Shown: positions 1 to 12,072 of the stretch, one piece after another | How positions within the stretch are numbered: the stretch's first letter is position 1 | How the letters are laid out: each line of letters starts with the position of its first letter | NCBI GenBank assembly: GCA_948567375.1 | Contig: OX419762.1 | Span: forward strand, 42,389,034-42,453,033 | DNA length: 64,000 nt | Source: Lunularia cruciata | Lineage: Eukaryota; Streptophyta; Marchantiopsida; Lunulariales; Lunulariaceae | Reading direction: 5' to 3' | Notes under the pieces: generated by a model | Database searches by the model: none | Told to the model about the DNA's origin: nothing | The model's input: only the letters and a program-made list of their open reading frames with translations | Position numbers and translations under genes: made by a program

Positions 1-3000
1 TAACATACTCTATAGATTGGGCTTCACTCAATAACCAAATTGAAGGACTCCAGCTGCATACCAAGTTACCTAAAAGAGTGAACTCTGAAATTATTAGGCT
101 GAAGCCTTATATATAATTTCCTACTTTGCCCCATAGAGACTTAATGAAGAAGAAAAAATTGTGGTAAGCTCTTTTCTCTAACTTAGGATCCTAATCCTAT
201 CTTATCCTAATCTAACCACCTAATTAAGCTTCTTTAAAGTGTCAAGGGAGCTATTAGTTCTTCCCCCAAATTTATTGTTTAAACTATAAATTCCTCCCAA
301 AGTTACCACTCCAAAGTGGTACTTGGCCGAGAAGGTGACACAAACCCCAAAGACATTCTTCTTGGAAACTAATTACAAGGTCAAAATCCTTCTAGCTTAC
401 AAGTTAAAAGGAGCTACCTTAACAACAAGGTCATGCACAACACCAAAGTCATCCCTTTGGAAATATTTACAACTGCAAAGGTCTTCCTTTTAGTTAATTT
501 GAATTACATTATGAAGCGGTACCTAACTGGAGTGCTTCCTCAGAAAAATGATGTACAAGATCCAGAGGCATTGCTTCTAAAATTTATAGTCAAGGCCTAA
601 GGTATTTGTTCTTCTCTTGAACTAAGTCTACTAAGGGATTCTCTTCAAGGGGTGGGTCTTTGGTTGAGAGTTCTTGATGTGAACTACTATCTTTGCCACA
701 AAGTATGCAAAACCACTCCTCTATCCAATCCAAGTAGTTGGTAATGCACATTAGATAAGTTTTGTAGACTCCATTGAACTTCCTGTTGGAGTGCTTCTTT
801 AAGCAAACTGCTAACTAGTCCATATACTCTTCCTCATTGGTCTTCCCCTCCAACCGTTGAGCTTGCAACTTCAACTCACATATCTTGGTCTTCATGGCCT
901 CAAACTCTGGCTCCTCCTTTCAACATTGCTATGGACTGGTTGTGCAACTCCTCTCAGTGCTAGATTGTCTTTCTCTTCTCTCCCTTTGAGTACTGGTTTA
1001 GGATGCACACCTCCTTCTTGACTTTTTCCATCGATAGGGAGAGATCTAACTCTTGATCAACCTTCTTGTTCTTGAGTTCCTCCTCCATCTGCTCTAACTT
1101 CAGGATGACTTCCATGCAATATTTGGACATCTATAGATCAAGAGCTACTATCCTTACCTTAACATTCTCCACTTTGGAGCAAATGATAACTACGTCATCC
1201 CTCGCTCAAAGTTGGTCTTCATACTTCAAACCCTAAAATTCTTCTCCATTTTGAGTTTCCCTAGTTCTAATTGTACTTGTCTTACTTCTCACTCCTGCTC
1301 CTATTGGTTTGTAGCAAAGGAGGAATTCCTTCTATGCTCTTTGTGAAGTTCTTGAGTAAGTTAGTTCACCTTCTTCACTTCCATTTTGTATAGGTTGTGG
1401 ATCTCCATAAGTTCTTCCTTGACCTTTGCTTTGGTGGCCTTCTTTGTGTACAACTCCTTGTGCATCTGTCTGATCAATGTTGTGGACTTGATTGTCTTGG
1501 TCATTCCTCCTTGTATTAAGGAAGAAGGAGCTTCATTAGTTTTAATTTTGACCCAACCAAGTGGATAACAAAGTGCACTCCATCTCCTTGGTGCACACCA
1601 AAATTAAGAATTTGATACAACACTCCAATCCTCCAACCCCTACGGTTTGAAATAGAAGAGGGTATTCGGCTTTGGGTCAGTCAAGAACTTTGATTTTTAT
1701 GGGTGTTTTAGTGGGTTCTTTGTCTTTGAGCTTGATTTCCACCCAAACTTGTTCTCTATTGTATTTTGGTGAAGTGGGTTGGGGTTTTGGGCTATCAGAT
1801 GCTCTAAGGTGATGAAAGGTTTCCCCTTCTTTTGTTGGGCAATGCACTTGTTATTTGCTGGACTCCAGGTTTAGGACCAATTGCACATCTTGACGTATAT
1901 CTCGTCCTTCTTCTAAATTTTCTCTCAACCCTTGGAGTGTGAACTATCCCTGCCATTCTTCCTCCTCTTCATCATCATCTTCTTCTTGTTTTATCGTGCT
2001 TCTTCATCCAAAGTGACCTTGATTACTTGAGCTGTTGTTAGTGCTTTCTTGGTGAAAAAAGCGCTCTCTTCTTCTTGGTCTTTGATGTAAAACAATCCTC
2101 CTCCTCCACAAGCAAAAACCTCCCTATCTGCAAAAATTCTACATTTGCTTCTCAATACTTCTTGATAATTGTTCTTGCTTTAATCTAAGCACTGAAGTAC
2201 ACATTTGGCTAAAAGCAGCACAAGAAGCACTTCCTTTCTTCCTTCATTAAGAATTTTAGGCCCATATAGAAATGTATTGTGAATGGTGTTAGATAAGTTG
2301 TTCCTTTGCCTTCTTCAAATGTCTGGTGTAGGATCTTTGCTTGTATGTAAAGCATGTTTGCCTAGTCCACTAGTTCCTCTTTGTACATGTAGTGGAAGAG
2401 GACCGCTTGGCTATTTTTAAGGTAGGCTGCCTATTTGTGATTGAAAAACTTTGTAATAGCATCCACAATCACTCTTCAGGTCGGACCCTTGTAACTTCCT
2501 ATTCTCCAACTATTATTCTTATTCCTTCTCTCTGCAAGGTAGCATTGATGTCTATGGTTAGGTACTTGTAAGCATAATTTGTGTCAATTGTCATGGCTAG
2601 AGCTGCACTTGCCAGGTGATGTCCTCAAGTTCTCTTTGGTCCAATTACAGGATTTTCTCTTAAACTCCCTACAATTCTCTCCTTCTTGCCTTTCATATTG
2701 TGTATCAAACCAAAGTCACTCAGCTCCCAATTCCAGAGCAAGAAACTGAAATGTTTGCTTATGATTACCTCACTTCTATAGTACATGGCCCGCTTATTGA
2801 CAACAGGATTTCTAACATTGGCATTGGGAGCCTTTCTCATGTGCTTTTGGACAAATACCATCTTGACTATGGGAGGAAGTCTAAGAAATTAAGGTGATTG
2901 CAAATAAGCTAACACTATGAATTTCTGCTAAGGTTGGAAGGCTTGGGAAAATTCTGCTCAAGCTTTGAAGCTAGTGGTGAATTGCAATCTGAAAAAGTCA

Positions 3001-3150
3001 AAATAAACATTGCACATTGAGTTTTATAAACCAAGTCCTTAGACAATCTTCAATCATTTAGGGGTGGTAAGTGGTTGAATAGTCTTGGTCATGCACTTTT
3101 AGTGAGGCTCTTCGTGCACATGCAAATTATCTTCCTAAACTATTTCTAGG
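1..3150 (-). pseudogene. Decayed minus-strand coiled-coil ORF family, copy A
   Basis: On the minus strand this stretch translates, with many stops and shifts, into one recognisable but broken protein. The 5' part (about 2861 to 2625) has a basic segment beginning MVFVQKHMRKAPNA. The middle is acidic and lysine-rich. The 3' part (about 1560 to 790) is rich in E, K, L and Q and looks coiled-coil, for example KICELKLQAQRLEGKTNEEE. The same layout and sequence recur at 35930-38810, so this is a dispersed or segmentally duplicated family and not chance. I do not recognise the protein. The left end is cut by the window edge, and the right end stops abruptly at repeat R near 3150. Copy A keeps about 280 bp (roughly 190-470) that copy B lacks. 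It may belong to a non-autonomous LTR element (see 35790-40140). Confidence 0.55.
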
Positions 3151-3164
3151 GGCAGGGGCATAAT

Positions 3165-4150
3165 GGCATTTACATGCCTATGCAAACAATGAGATCTCCC
3201 TCTATGCTATGTTAGACCAATCTCTACCCATGTACAATGCAGAAAAGGTTATGTGGGATGTTGATGGTGTGAGATATAAGGATGTGCTTAGAACCTACAT
3301 GGAGAAGAATGAACTTGTGAGGGTGATGCGGCAGAAGGAGTGGGAGGAAGCTTTGAATGATCTTGTATGGGGAGGTAGATGGTAGTGCATAAGGAGTCTG
3401 AGAAAGGTCCAAGGTGGAAGGAAGGAGTGGAGTGTCCATGACATGAGGATGAGGGATAGAGGGACAAGTGGTGGGACATCCTACATAGGGGTGTCCTCCC
3501 AATAGGGCACTCCATTGTTATAGGAGAAGAACATGACTTGGGGATTGGAGGGAATTCATCTAGATAAACCACAAAAATTATGGATATATGTTGAAAAAGA
3601 CAATATAAGGTCTACCCTCTACTCTCAAATATTAGGTGTGGGGTGCCAGATGAGGAGTGTCACCAAAGATTATCCCTCCATGGCCCCGTGCTAATGAAAA
3701 AAATGGAAACATCAGAAAATAATCCGTTCAAAGTGTACACCTCTCAAAGAGTACACAGAAAAGGCCATGACAAGAAAGTGAGACATAATAGAGAAATGTT
3801 ATGTAAGACAACACAAAAGAGAAAAACAAGAAAATGACAAAAGACAAAGAAACAAAAGCAAACAAGAGAGGTGATGAGTGTGTAGCTGCAATCTTTGGAG
3901 ATAGTCCGGCCCCTCCATTGTCCAATCCATAGGTAAAATTGACTGCCTATCCATACTAGTAGTGCTTTCCTCCAATTCCCATACATGTGCAGATGGTATC
4001 CAAAATAGTGGGTCCTGGAAGCTGCTCTAGCAAACTCTCTACTCGATGCTATGTCCTTATTTGCATCACCAAGGTGGTAGTGTAGCATGTAGAGGTAGTC
4101 ACCCAGATTGGAGGTCTGTGTGACCTCCAATCTGGTATATATATCCTAGG
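3165..4150. repeat. Repeat R, copy 1 (uninterrupted)
   Basis: About 1 kb that recurs, split in two, at 40470-40758 and 50483-51170. The second copy is interrupted by the methyltransferase-bearing gypsy element. Both strands have short open stretches. The plus strand from about 3226 to 3372 reads as a plausible charged peptide (starting YNAEKVMWDVDG), but copy 2 has a stop within it. The minus strand at 4130-3744 also shows residual conservation. I cannot assign a protein. This copy shows the unoccupied insertion site, with catga twice in tandem near 3444-3455. Confidence 0.65.
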
Positions 4151-6003
4151 GTAGCTAAACCCTAGGGCCTGTTGTTAAACCCTAAATGTGCCTTAAGTGT
4201 CTAGATTATGCACTTGAAACCCGCCTTCAACCTCTAACCCCTAATTTAGCCCGAAACTAATTTAGCCCGGAAGGTGCTAAAGTTCACTTAATTTTTACTC
4301 ACTCAATCCCACATGCAGATATGCATCCTTAATCCCGCCAGCTAGATCCTTACATGCTTACTCCTTAATCCCGCACGGATGCTAGTATTTCTCTCGAGCA
4401 GGCAGCTGTGGCGTTCCAATGTCATGACCCAAACCATGGTTCACGGCGCTACCTTTCGATCCGACCAGTTACTTCCATCCTCTTGGGGTTTAGTCCCATT
4501 TTACCCGTTTATTTTTTCCTTGTACGGCTTGATGGGAGTCTTTTCATCCTTCTTGGTTTCACACGCGCTTGCGTTTTGCTTGTTATTTCCATCAAATACC
4601 CTTTTGTCCATTAATGTCGATGATCCTTCACTAAATGTAAACCACGATAGTGCTCAGGCTCTCGGTTATGCTTCGCGCGTGTGTGGCTCTCCGACCCAAG
4701 AATTAAAAAGACCTTGTGTGAGCATCTTCGAGCTCCTTCGCTGCAGTTGCCCCAACAGTAATGGAGAATAGTCTAATCCAAACTAGCCTAATTAAACTAA
4801 TCTGTTCTTGTCTGAAACGAAGACTGCTCCCGTTGATCAATTTCTATTACATGCGTTGATAAAAAGCCACTCCTCCGAATTGAAATCTCGTGCTTCTCAC
4901 TCACGAGCGCCGTGCTTGAGATAAATTCAACTCCTGCGAATTGATTTCTCTTGCGTCCCTACTACTTGGCTCCGGTTTGGGCAAGTGTTGTATGTATCTT
5001 GGCCCTTGGGATAAAAGAAGTGAACCTTTTTTGTATAGTATAGGAGTCTACCCTACTGCGAAGTCAATTTTGGTTTACCATGGTAGCTCACAATTCATTC
5101 GTAGATTACGTCAAATCTTGTAATGAGATAATTTAGTCCAGGTGAACTAAGAGGAAGCTTGAAACACCTCAGACACTTATCTTTCAATTACACTCATTTC
5201 AGTGACAGTCAGATTTGACTGGCTAATAACAAGATAACTACGACTGATTGGGAAATGAGTGGAAAGTTATACTCACATAGTTTTCGAATATCTTTCACAC
5301 AAAACGTGAGCGAAGGATTAGCTGTAAACCAAATTGAATCATGAGTGATGGGTTAAAATTCATTACAGTCTTATTTTGCCAATCCTGTGAGCGAAAAGAC
5401 TTGGCAATACGATATTATAGGAGGGCTTCTGTTCGCATATTATTGCTCGCATATTATCTTTTATGCGTGACTGAGGATTCTGCCTACATAAACAGTAAAG
5501 TCAAAAGGCATTATTACTGTGTTCACTTTTCATTGCCTTTCAGAAGATCTCCACCTCAAGCGAAAAGGGCGACCGCGTAGGATAACAAGAAAGATGGAAA
5601 GACCCCTATCGAGCCCTTACAAAGCATAAAACACGAGAGTTAAAATGGGGCTAAGCATCAATAAAATCGGGAGAGGAAAATTATATACTAGAGGATCTAA
5701 GATGTATGAGCTATATTAAACATATCTAAACTATGCAAATCGTATGGTACACATCGTACAGTATATGAGAAATCAATCCCAGAACATCTAGGATATTTGA
5801 GTTAGACAAAACATATCTAAACCATGCGATTGGGAATTATGGGATATGGGAATACACGATTCGCTCGCCCAGATATTAGGACTCTGGACTGAAGGCAGGT
5901 ATAGCTGTCCCAGGAGAGGAAGATAAGCGTGAACAAAAGGCATCGAGGTCGAACTCACTTACACAGTCAGGTTTCTGAGTCAGTGGAAGTTTTGGGGTCG
6001 AAG
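4150..6003 (+). promoter_or_regulatory. Conserved upstream region of P450 copy 1
   Basis: This region is closely matched by 51170-52795 upstream of P450 copy 3, with point changes and indels that are not multiples of three. I therefore do not treat its open stretches (4379-4771 and 51518-51844) as genes. It probably held the ancestral promoter and leader. A leader block just before the start codon (around 5940-6003) is shared by all three P450 copies. A segment of about 220 bp (5659-5875) is present here but absent from copy 3. No TATA box could be assigned with confidence. Confidence 0.5.
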
Positions 6004-7667
6004 AGGGAGCTCCCTTCTCTGGATTTGCTGGTGAACGGTGTCGTGACAATTGCAAGAGTGGCACTTTCTTTGGCTTAGGCGATGTTAATCGTCTTGCTCG
6101 TCAAGAAGTTTGTGTTAAAGAGTGGGTACAACTATCCACCTGGACCTGTTGGATGGCCTGCACTTGGGAATCTCCTTTTGCTGGCTGGCAAACGGTCTCA
6201 CCAGACTCAACACGATCTCGCCCAGGTCCACGGACAGATTTTCTCTCTGAAATTGGGTTCCATTCCAGTCGTCATTATAAGTTCCGCTGATATGGCGAAA
6301 GAGATCGTCAAGACCCAAGATGCAGTGTTTGCATCTCGGGTTAGCCCGTTGGTTTTAGCCGAACTTTTTCTCTATAACAATGATGTCGTTCTGGGACCAG
6401 TAACTCATCACTGGCGTTTATTGAGAAAGATCCGCTCCTCAGAGTTCTCGGGAGCCAAGCGCGTTGCACAATCCAAGGTAAATTTACCTATCTCTTGACT
6501 TGCGTGTGGCCACACCGGATAGGACTTCGAATTGGATTCCTCATGCTATTATCGAAAGAGATACCATCTTAAGTCATGGCAGCTGGATAACTTCAGAATC
6601 TGCACCGTGTTGTTTCTTCTCTTATGATGATTCTGGCTTCCTCAAATGAAGCCTTGCAATCCGAGCACAATAGACGTTTTTAAATTCAAAGTTTTCTTGA
6701 AGGAACATTTAGACTGAATGGTTCGGGCTCTAGTCTGTAGGCATATAATGACATTCGCCTGCATAAGGATTTTCATTAGGAGTTTCATGATGTGAAATAT
6801 TATTCCAGTGTGGTCACTGCCAGATAATGCATGTGGGGTCTATATTTTGCGATGAATCTGTAGCTGCGAGTGCATCGTATGGATGGTGGGTACTCTCCTG
6901 TGGAATCATGCCAGTAGCCTACCCTGTACTGATCTGAATAGACATGATATGACATTTTTAATCTGCGATTAACATTCAGGAGACTAGTCATTTTCAAGAG
7001 GCCCAATTCCGGCCTACATTTATTTGATGGTTCAGACCGTCTTCTACTATCTCATAAGTAATTAACTTTGAAATGACAGCTAGAGACTGTATTAGATACA
7101 AGTTGGTCGGTCCATCCATATGCCCTTGCCATGCACGATTAATCGGGAGTAGTTCTGCAGAGGTAACAGGGTGGCCACGGATCACACGCTACGGAAGGAT
7201 ACTAATTTGGGGCATGCTCATGAAATCCAGTGACACAAGTTTTATTGTGTCTGATCTGCTTTTGTGTACTACACAGTCATTATTTCTCTTCGAATTGTAT
7301 TCAAGATCTGTAACCACTGACGGATCCGCTCCAGCTAACGACTAGCATGTAGTCTGAATAAGTCTGAACTATCGAATAAACCCTCACAACTGTTCAACTT
7401 CGGGGATTGGGTTCACAGGTTTAAGGCAATGCTATCCTGTAGGTTGTTTCCAGAACATAAGCACTGATCGCATATTCACCTCGATATTCCAGGTCATAAG
7501 GAGAGAAGAGACGATGAGAGATATAAACGGCCTGCTGGGAAGGTCTCAGGGTGAGAAATTTGAAGATGTGTATTTGGCTCTGAGTGCGGTGAACTTTTAC
7601 CACACTCGCCGACTCCTATTTGGACCGGGTTATTACGAAGGCTATTTGTTCACTGAGACCTTCCGGT
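6004..7667 (+). pseudogene. Cytochrome P450 pseudogene, copy 1 (exon 1 and part of exon 2)
   Basis: Exon 1 (6004-6477) encodes an A-type P450 N-terminus: a hydrophobic anchor, the proline hinge YNYPPGPVGWPALGN, and the segment ending in FSGAKRVAQSK before a GTAAAT splice donor at 6478. Intact relatives would be ER-anchored haem monooxygenases of about 500 residues. The start codon is lost (AGG at 6004-6006 where copy 2 has ATG), and an in-frame TAG lies at 6076-6078, shared with copy 3. Intron 1 runs 6478-7492. Exon 2 begins at 7493 (VIRREE in frame 0) but breaks off at about 7667, before the oxygen-binding and haem regions. A second exon 2 copy follows at 8196. Clearly non-functional; the P450 family is certain, the subfamily unknown. 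Confidence 0.85.
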
Positions 7668-8057
7668 GTAATTAGGAAATTTCCATTCTTTGTAGCGATT
7701 GGATCTGATCACGGCTAGATAGTAAATGTATAAAAGACTTAAGCTTGATGATAAGTCCGTTCAATGCATCTTTCTTTTGCACTTTTACAAAGTTCATATC
7801 ATCAAGATTCTTGAAAATAAAATAAAATTTTTTTTTATTAATTTGCATTAGAATGATAACATGCTTAGTTTAGTTGAGGAGGAATGAAGAATTTTGAAGT
7901 GCGAGCCAATGCTCAAATCAATGAACATGAATTATTCTGCACTCTAGATAAATAATGGTATGCTTAGTTGAGCAGGACGAGATGAAACAATGGAGTGCAG
8001 GGTAGCATTTGTGCGACACACTCTAGTTCGACACGAATGTACCACTATAGGATAAAT

Positions 8058-8409
8058 AGCTTTGTTTGAACCAGCGGATAAACTCTCACAACCGTTCAAC
8101 TTCAGGAATTCGGTTCACAGAGTTTAAGACACTGCTATCCAGTAGGTTGTTTCCAGAACATAAGCACTGATTGCATATTCACCTCGATATTGCAGGTCAT
8201 AAGGAGAGAAGAGACGATGAGAGCGATAAACGGCCTGCTGGGAAGTCCCAGCAGGCTGTTCCCTAAAGGTCTCAGGGTGAGAAACTGGAAGATACGTATT
8301 TGGCTGTCAGTGCGGTGAACTTTCACCACACTTGCCGACTCCTGTTTGGACCGGGATATTACGAAGGCTCTTCGTTCACTGCATCTGATGCTGAGACCCT
8401 TCCGCTTCT
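8058..8409 (+). pseudogene. Stray duplicate of P450 exon 2 with hairpin insertion
   Basis: The end of intron 1 and the first ~215 bp of exon 2 (from 8196 after a TGCAG acceptor) are repeated here about 700 bp downstream of the copy 1 exon 2 fragment. Sequence similarity to P450 copies 2 and 3 stops at 8409. Within the exon a roughly 23-bp insertion near 8242-8264 carries the inverse complement of the adjacent bases (GCCTGCTGGGA followed by TCCCAGCAGGC), making a perfect short hairpin and shifting the frame. This fragment retains slightly more of exon 2 than the one at 7493, including the LTASDAET-type region in another frame. Confidence 0.8.
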
Positions 8410-9185
8410 ATTTTGGCGACGATGACAAGAAGTTGGAAATTAAACAGGACTTCTGCCAGCCGGGTTGGTTCATGGTTCGCAGGCTGTTTGAAAGTGGAGA
8501 TTTGAATATATGCGGCTCATGGGACAAGAGGTATAGAATAGTTCAAGAGCATGCAAATTCATAGCATGCTTTTCACCGTCAAAATGATTTAGACACGAGA
8601 TATAACGGTTGCACTGCTTGAGAGGACAGGACACGATATAAAGGAATCCATTATCGGTCATAAGCATAGGACAACACAGAAATTTGACCGTCAGAAATTT
8701 CAAGTAATCCAATTTTGAAGCAGACTCTTAGCTTTCAGTATTATAGTATGAGTATAGAAGCGATCAAGTTGTCGGTGGGAAGCTTGAAGATTCTCAATTA
8801 CTGTGCAACAGGTCCCTTTTACTCCACCGCCGATGCACGTGTTCATTAGTATATTGGCTTCCCACGTTCATTCGGGAGAGGAATATAAGCGTGAACTAAA
8901 GGCATCGAGGTCGAACTCAGTTACAGGTCCAATTCACTTACACACGTGTGTACATATTACGATTTACGATTGCATGGCTCGGATATCTTAGTGCGATGGG
9001 GCGAACGTTTTTATAGTTGCTATTGGGGCTAGCCTCATTTTACCTGTTTTGTCTCTCCCTTGTACGAATACGGATGGGTCTTCGACGTGAAGGATGGGAT
9101 TCTAAGCGTGAACAAAAGGCATCGAGGTCGAACTCACTCTCTCACATTTCAGGTTTCTGAGTCAGTGGAAGTTTCGTGGTCGAAG
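8410..9185 (+). other. Unassigned spacer and upstream region of P450 copy 2
   Basis: From 8410 to about 8800 I see nothing recognisable. From about 8811 (CCCTTTTACTCCACC) the sequence resembles 55180-55250 downstream of the truncated P450 copy 3, so both are probably upstream sequence of P450 units. The leader block shared by all three copies (AGGCATCGAGGTCGAACTCA) occurs twice here, near 8901 and 9116, which suggests a local duplication of the leader. Translation could read into exon 1 from an ATG at 9060, but the hydrophobic P450 N-terminus begins at 9186. Confidence 0.5.
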
Positions 9186-12072
9186 ATGGAGCTCGCTTCT
9201 TTAGATTTGCTGGAGAGCGGTGTCGTGACAATTGCAAGTGTGGCACTTTCTTTGGCAGTGGCGATGTCCATCGTCTTGCTCGTCCAGAAGCTTGTGTTTC
9301 AGAGTGGATACAACTACCCACCTGGACATGCTGGATGGCCTGGAATTGAGAATCTCCTTTTACTGGCTGGCAAACGGCCTCACCAGGCTCTTCACGATCT
9401 CGTCCAGGTCCACGGTCTCTCTGAAACTGGGTTCCGTTCCAGTCGTTATTGTAAGTTCCGCTGATATGGCGAAAGAGGCCCTCAAGACTCAATATGCAAT
9501 GTTTGCATCTCGGGTTAGCCCGTCGGTTTTAGCCGAACTTCTTTTGTATAAAAATGATCTCATTATGGGACCACTAACTCATCACTGGCGTTTATTGAAA
9601 ACGATCTGCTCCTCAGAGTAATCGGACCCAAGCGCATTGCACAATCCAAGGTAAATTTACCTATCTTGACTTGCGTGTGGCCGCACCGGAATCGGACTTC
9701 GAATTGGATTCCTGATGCTATTGTCGAAAAAGATACCATCTCAAGTCCTGGCACCTGGATAACTTCAGAATGTGCACCGTGTTGTTTCTTCTCTTCTGAT
9801 GATTCTGGTTTGCTCAAATGAATCCTTGCAATCCGAGCACAATTGACGAATTTAAATTCGAGGTCTTCCTGAAGGAACATTAGACTGAATGGCTTCTGGT
9901 TCTCGTCGGTAGCCATATAATGACATTGGCCTGCAGTAGGATTTTCATTAGGAGTCTCATGATATGAAATATTATTCTAGTGTGATCACTGCCAGATATT
10001 CCATGTGGGGTCTATATTGTGCGATGAATCTATAGCTGCGACTGCATCGTATGGATGTGGGTACTCGCCTGTGGGGATCATGACAGTAGCCGACCGTGTA
10101 CTGATCTGAATAGACCGACAGCATTCTCTCGAATATCTGACATTTTTAATCTGCGATTAACATTCAGGAGGCTAGTCTTTTCAAGGGCAAGGGCCCCAAT
10201 TTCGGCCCACATTTATTTGATGGTTCAGACCGTCTTCTATTATCTCATAAGTAATAAACTTTTTGAAATGACAGCTAGAGACTGTATTAGATGCAAGTTG
10301 GTCGGTCCATCCGCATGCCCTTGCCATGGAATATCAATCGGGAGTAGTTCTGCTGAGGTAACAGTGTGGCAGCGGATCACACGCTATGGAAGGATACTTA
10401 TATTGGGGCATGCTCATGAAATCCAGTGATACACGTTTTATTGTGTCTGATCTGCTCCTGTGTACCACACAATCATTATTTCGCTTCGAATTGCATTCAA
10501 GATCTGTAGGAAGGATTCGCTCCAGCTAACGACTAGCATGTAAGTCTGAATAAACAGCGTTGTTTGAACCAGCGAATAAACTCTCACAACTGTTCAACTT
10601 CGGGGATTGGGTTCACAGGTTTAAGGCACTGCTATCCTGTGGGTTGTTTCCAGAACATAAGCACTGATCGCATACTCATCTCGGTACTGCAGGTCATAAG
10701 GAGAGAAGAGACGATGAGAGCGATAAACGGCCTGCTGGGAAGATCTCAGGGTGAGAAACTTGAAGATATGTATTTGGCTGTGAGTGCGGTGAACTTTGAC
10801 CACACTTGCCGACTCCTGTTTGGACCGGGATATTACGAAGGCTCTTCGCTCACTGCATCTGATGCTGAAACCATTCCGCTTCTAGTGAGAGGTGTAGGCA
10901 GCAGGAGGATTAACATACCGGGTGAAATGTTCCCATACTTGAGGTGGTTGGATGTTGGTGGGGCCGAAGCCTATTTGAAAAGCACCCACAAACAGTTTGA
11001 CGACTTCTTACACAGAATTATGGAGAACCACCGCAACCAACGCGCCAAGAATCCTGATGGTGACAATTCAGACTTTTTAAGTGTGTTGTTGTCGATTCAA
11101 GAGAGCAAAGATGAACCTACTATAAATGATGTGGATATCAAAGCCATGCTGCTGGTAAGAATTGAACGTTACATCGCAGTACCTTTATGGAAAACAATGT
11201 CTTCTTACTTTCCCATTCAACAGCCTCATGTTTCATCTGATTGATCTGCAGAGGTTATGTTGCTTTGTGGATTCAAATCCAATTGAATCCATGTTTCTCA
11301 GTCACATGATCTTTCTAGAATACCTAGTATAGCGTCTCTGGCAAGCTGCCGTATAAACCGAATAATTAAAGAGTTTCAACCTTGAAGTGACGTTTGACAG
11401 CTCCTATTTGCTTATATGGCAGGATATGCTTATCGGTGGGATTGAGTCAATTGTGAGCACTGTGCTGTTTGCTCTTGCCGAGACGATAAAGAATCCAGAT
11501 ATCATGCAGAAGCTTGTCTCCGAATTGGATGCTGTTGTTGGTAAGCAAAGACTATTGGATGAATCGGATATTCCTGACCTCAAGTACCTGAGGGCATTAG
11601 TCAATGAAAACTTCCGTTACCATCCCGCAGCGCCGCTGCTGGTACCTCACGTACCACCAAGGATGCAAAAGTTGCTGGATATGACATCCCAAAAAGCCCT
11701 CAGGTGTTTGTAAATATACACTCAATCCAACGGAATCCAGCGCTATACGAAGATCCATTGCGTTTTGATCCAAGCAGGTCTCTGGAATCCCCTGTAGACA
11801 CTAAAGGCCAAGACTTCGGACTCTTGCCCTTTGGATCAGGTAGAAGAATGTGCGTAGGCATGAACATTGGCAAGCAGATGGTAAAGTATACTCTAGTGCA
11901 GTTTGTCCACTCTCTTGAGTTCCATCTTCCCCCGGTGATGAAACCAGAATATGTAGACGTCACTGAGAAATTTGGGCGGACAAGTTCCTTGGATACCCCG
12001 CTTCGACTTGCTCTCACTCATCGATTGCCTAAAGAACTCTATAACATCAAGTTGCTGCACCAACGTCCCTAA
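9186..12072 (+). pseudogene. Cytochrome P450 pseudogene, copy 2 (all three exons, frameshifted)
   Basis: This is the fullest P450 copy. Exon 1 (9186-9650) starts at ATG with MELASLDLL and a hydrophobic anchor, then the hinge YNYPPGHAGWPG. Exon 2 (10693-11154) carries VIRREETMRAING and LLFGPGYYEGSSL. Exon 3 (11423-12072) has the I-helix (MLIGGIESIVS), the K-helix ExxR (ENFRYHP, near 11608), the FDPSR region, and the haem loop FGSGRRMCVGMNIG with the ligand Cys codon at 11851-11853. Introns are GT-AG and phase 0. Breaks: a small deletion after VQVHG near 9416 that shifts the frame, a stop at about 9619 and a one-base loss near 11660 in exon 3. Without those, length would be near 500 residues. 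Subfamily and substrate are not inferable. I judge it a pseudogene, though sequencing error could explain some single-base breaks. Confidence 0.88.

Noticed and set aside
3224-3572. Overlapping minus-strand frames of 92 and 94 aa, rich in Pro, Ser and His
   Set aside because: Composition looks like the shadow of the other strand, and no motif is conserved beyond DNA similarity of repeat R.
4379-4771. 130-aa open frame upstream of P450 copy 1 (and 51518-51844 upstream of copy 3)
   Set aside because: The two duplicated regions differ by indels that are not multiples of three and do not keep the frame; more likely promoter or leader DNA.
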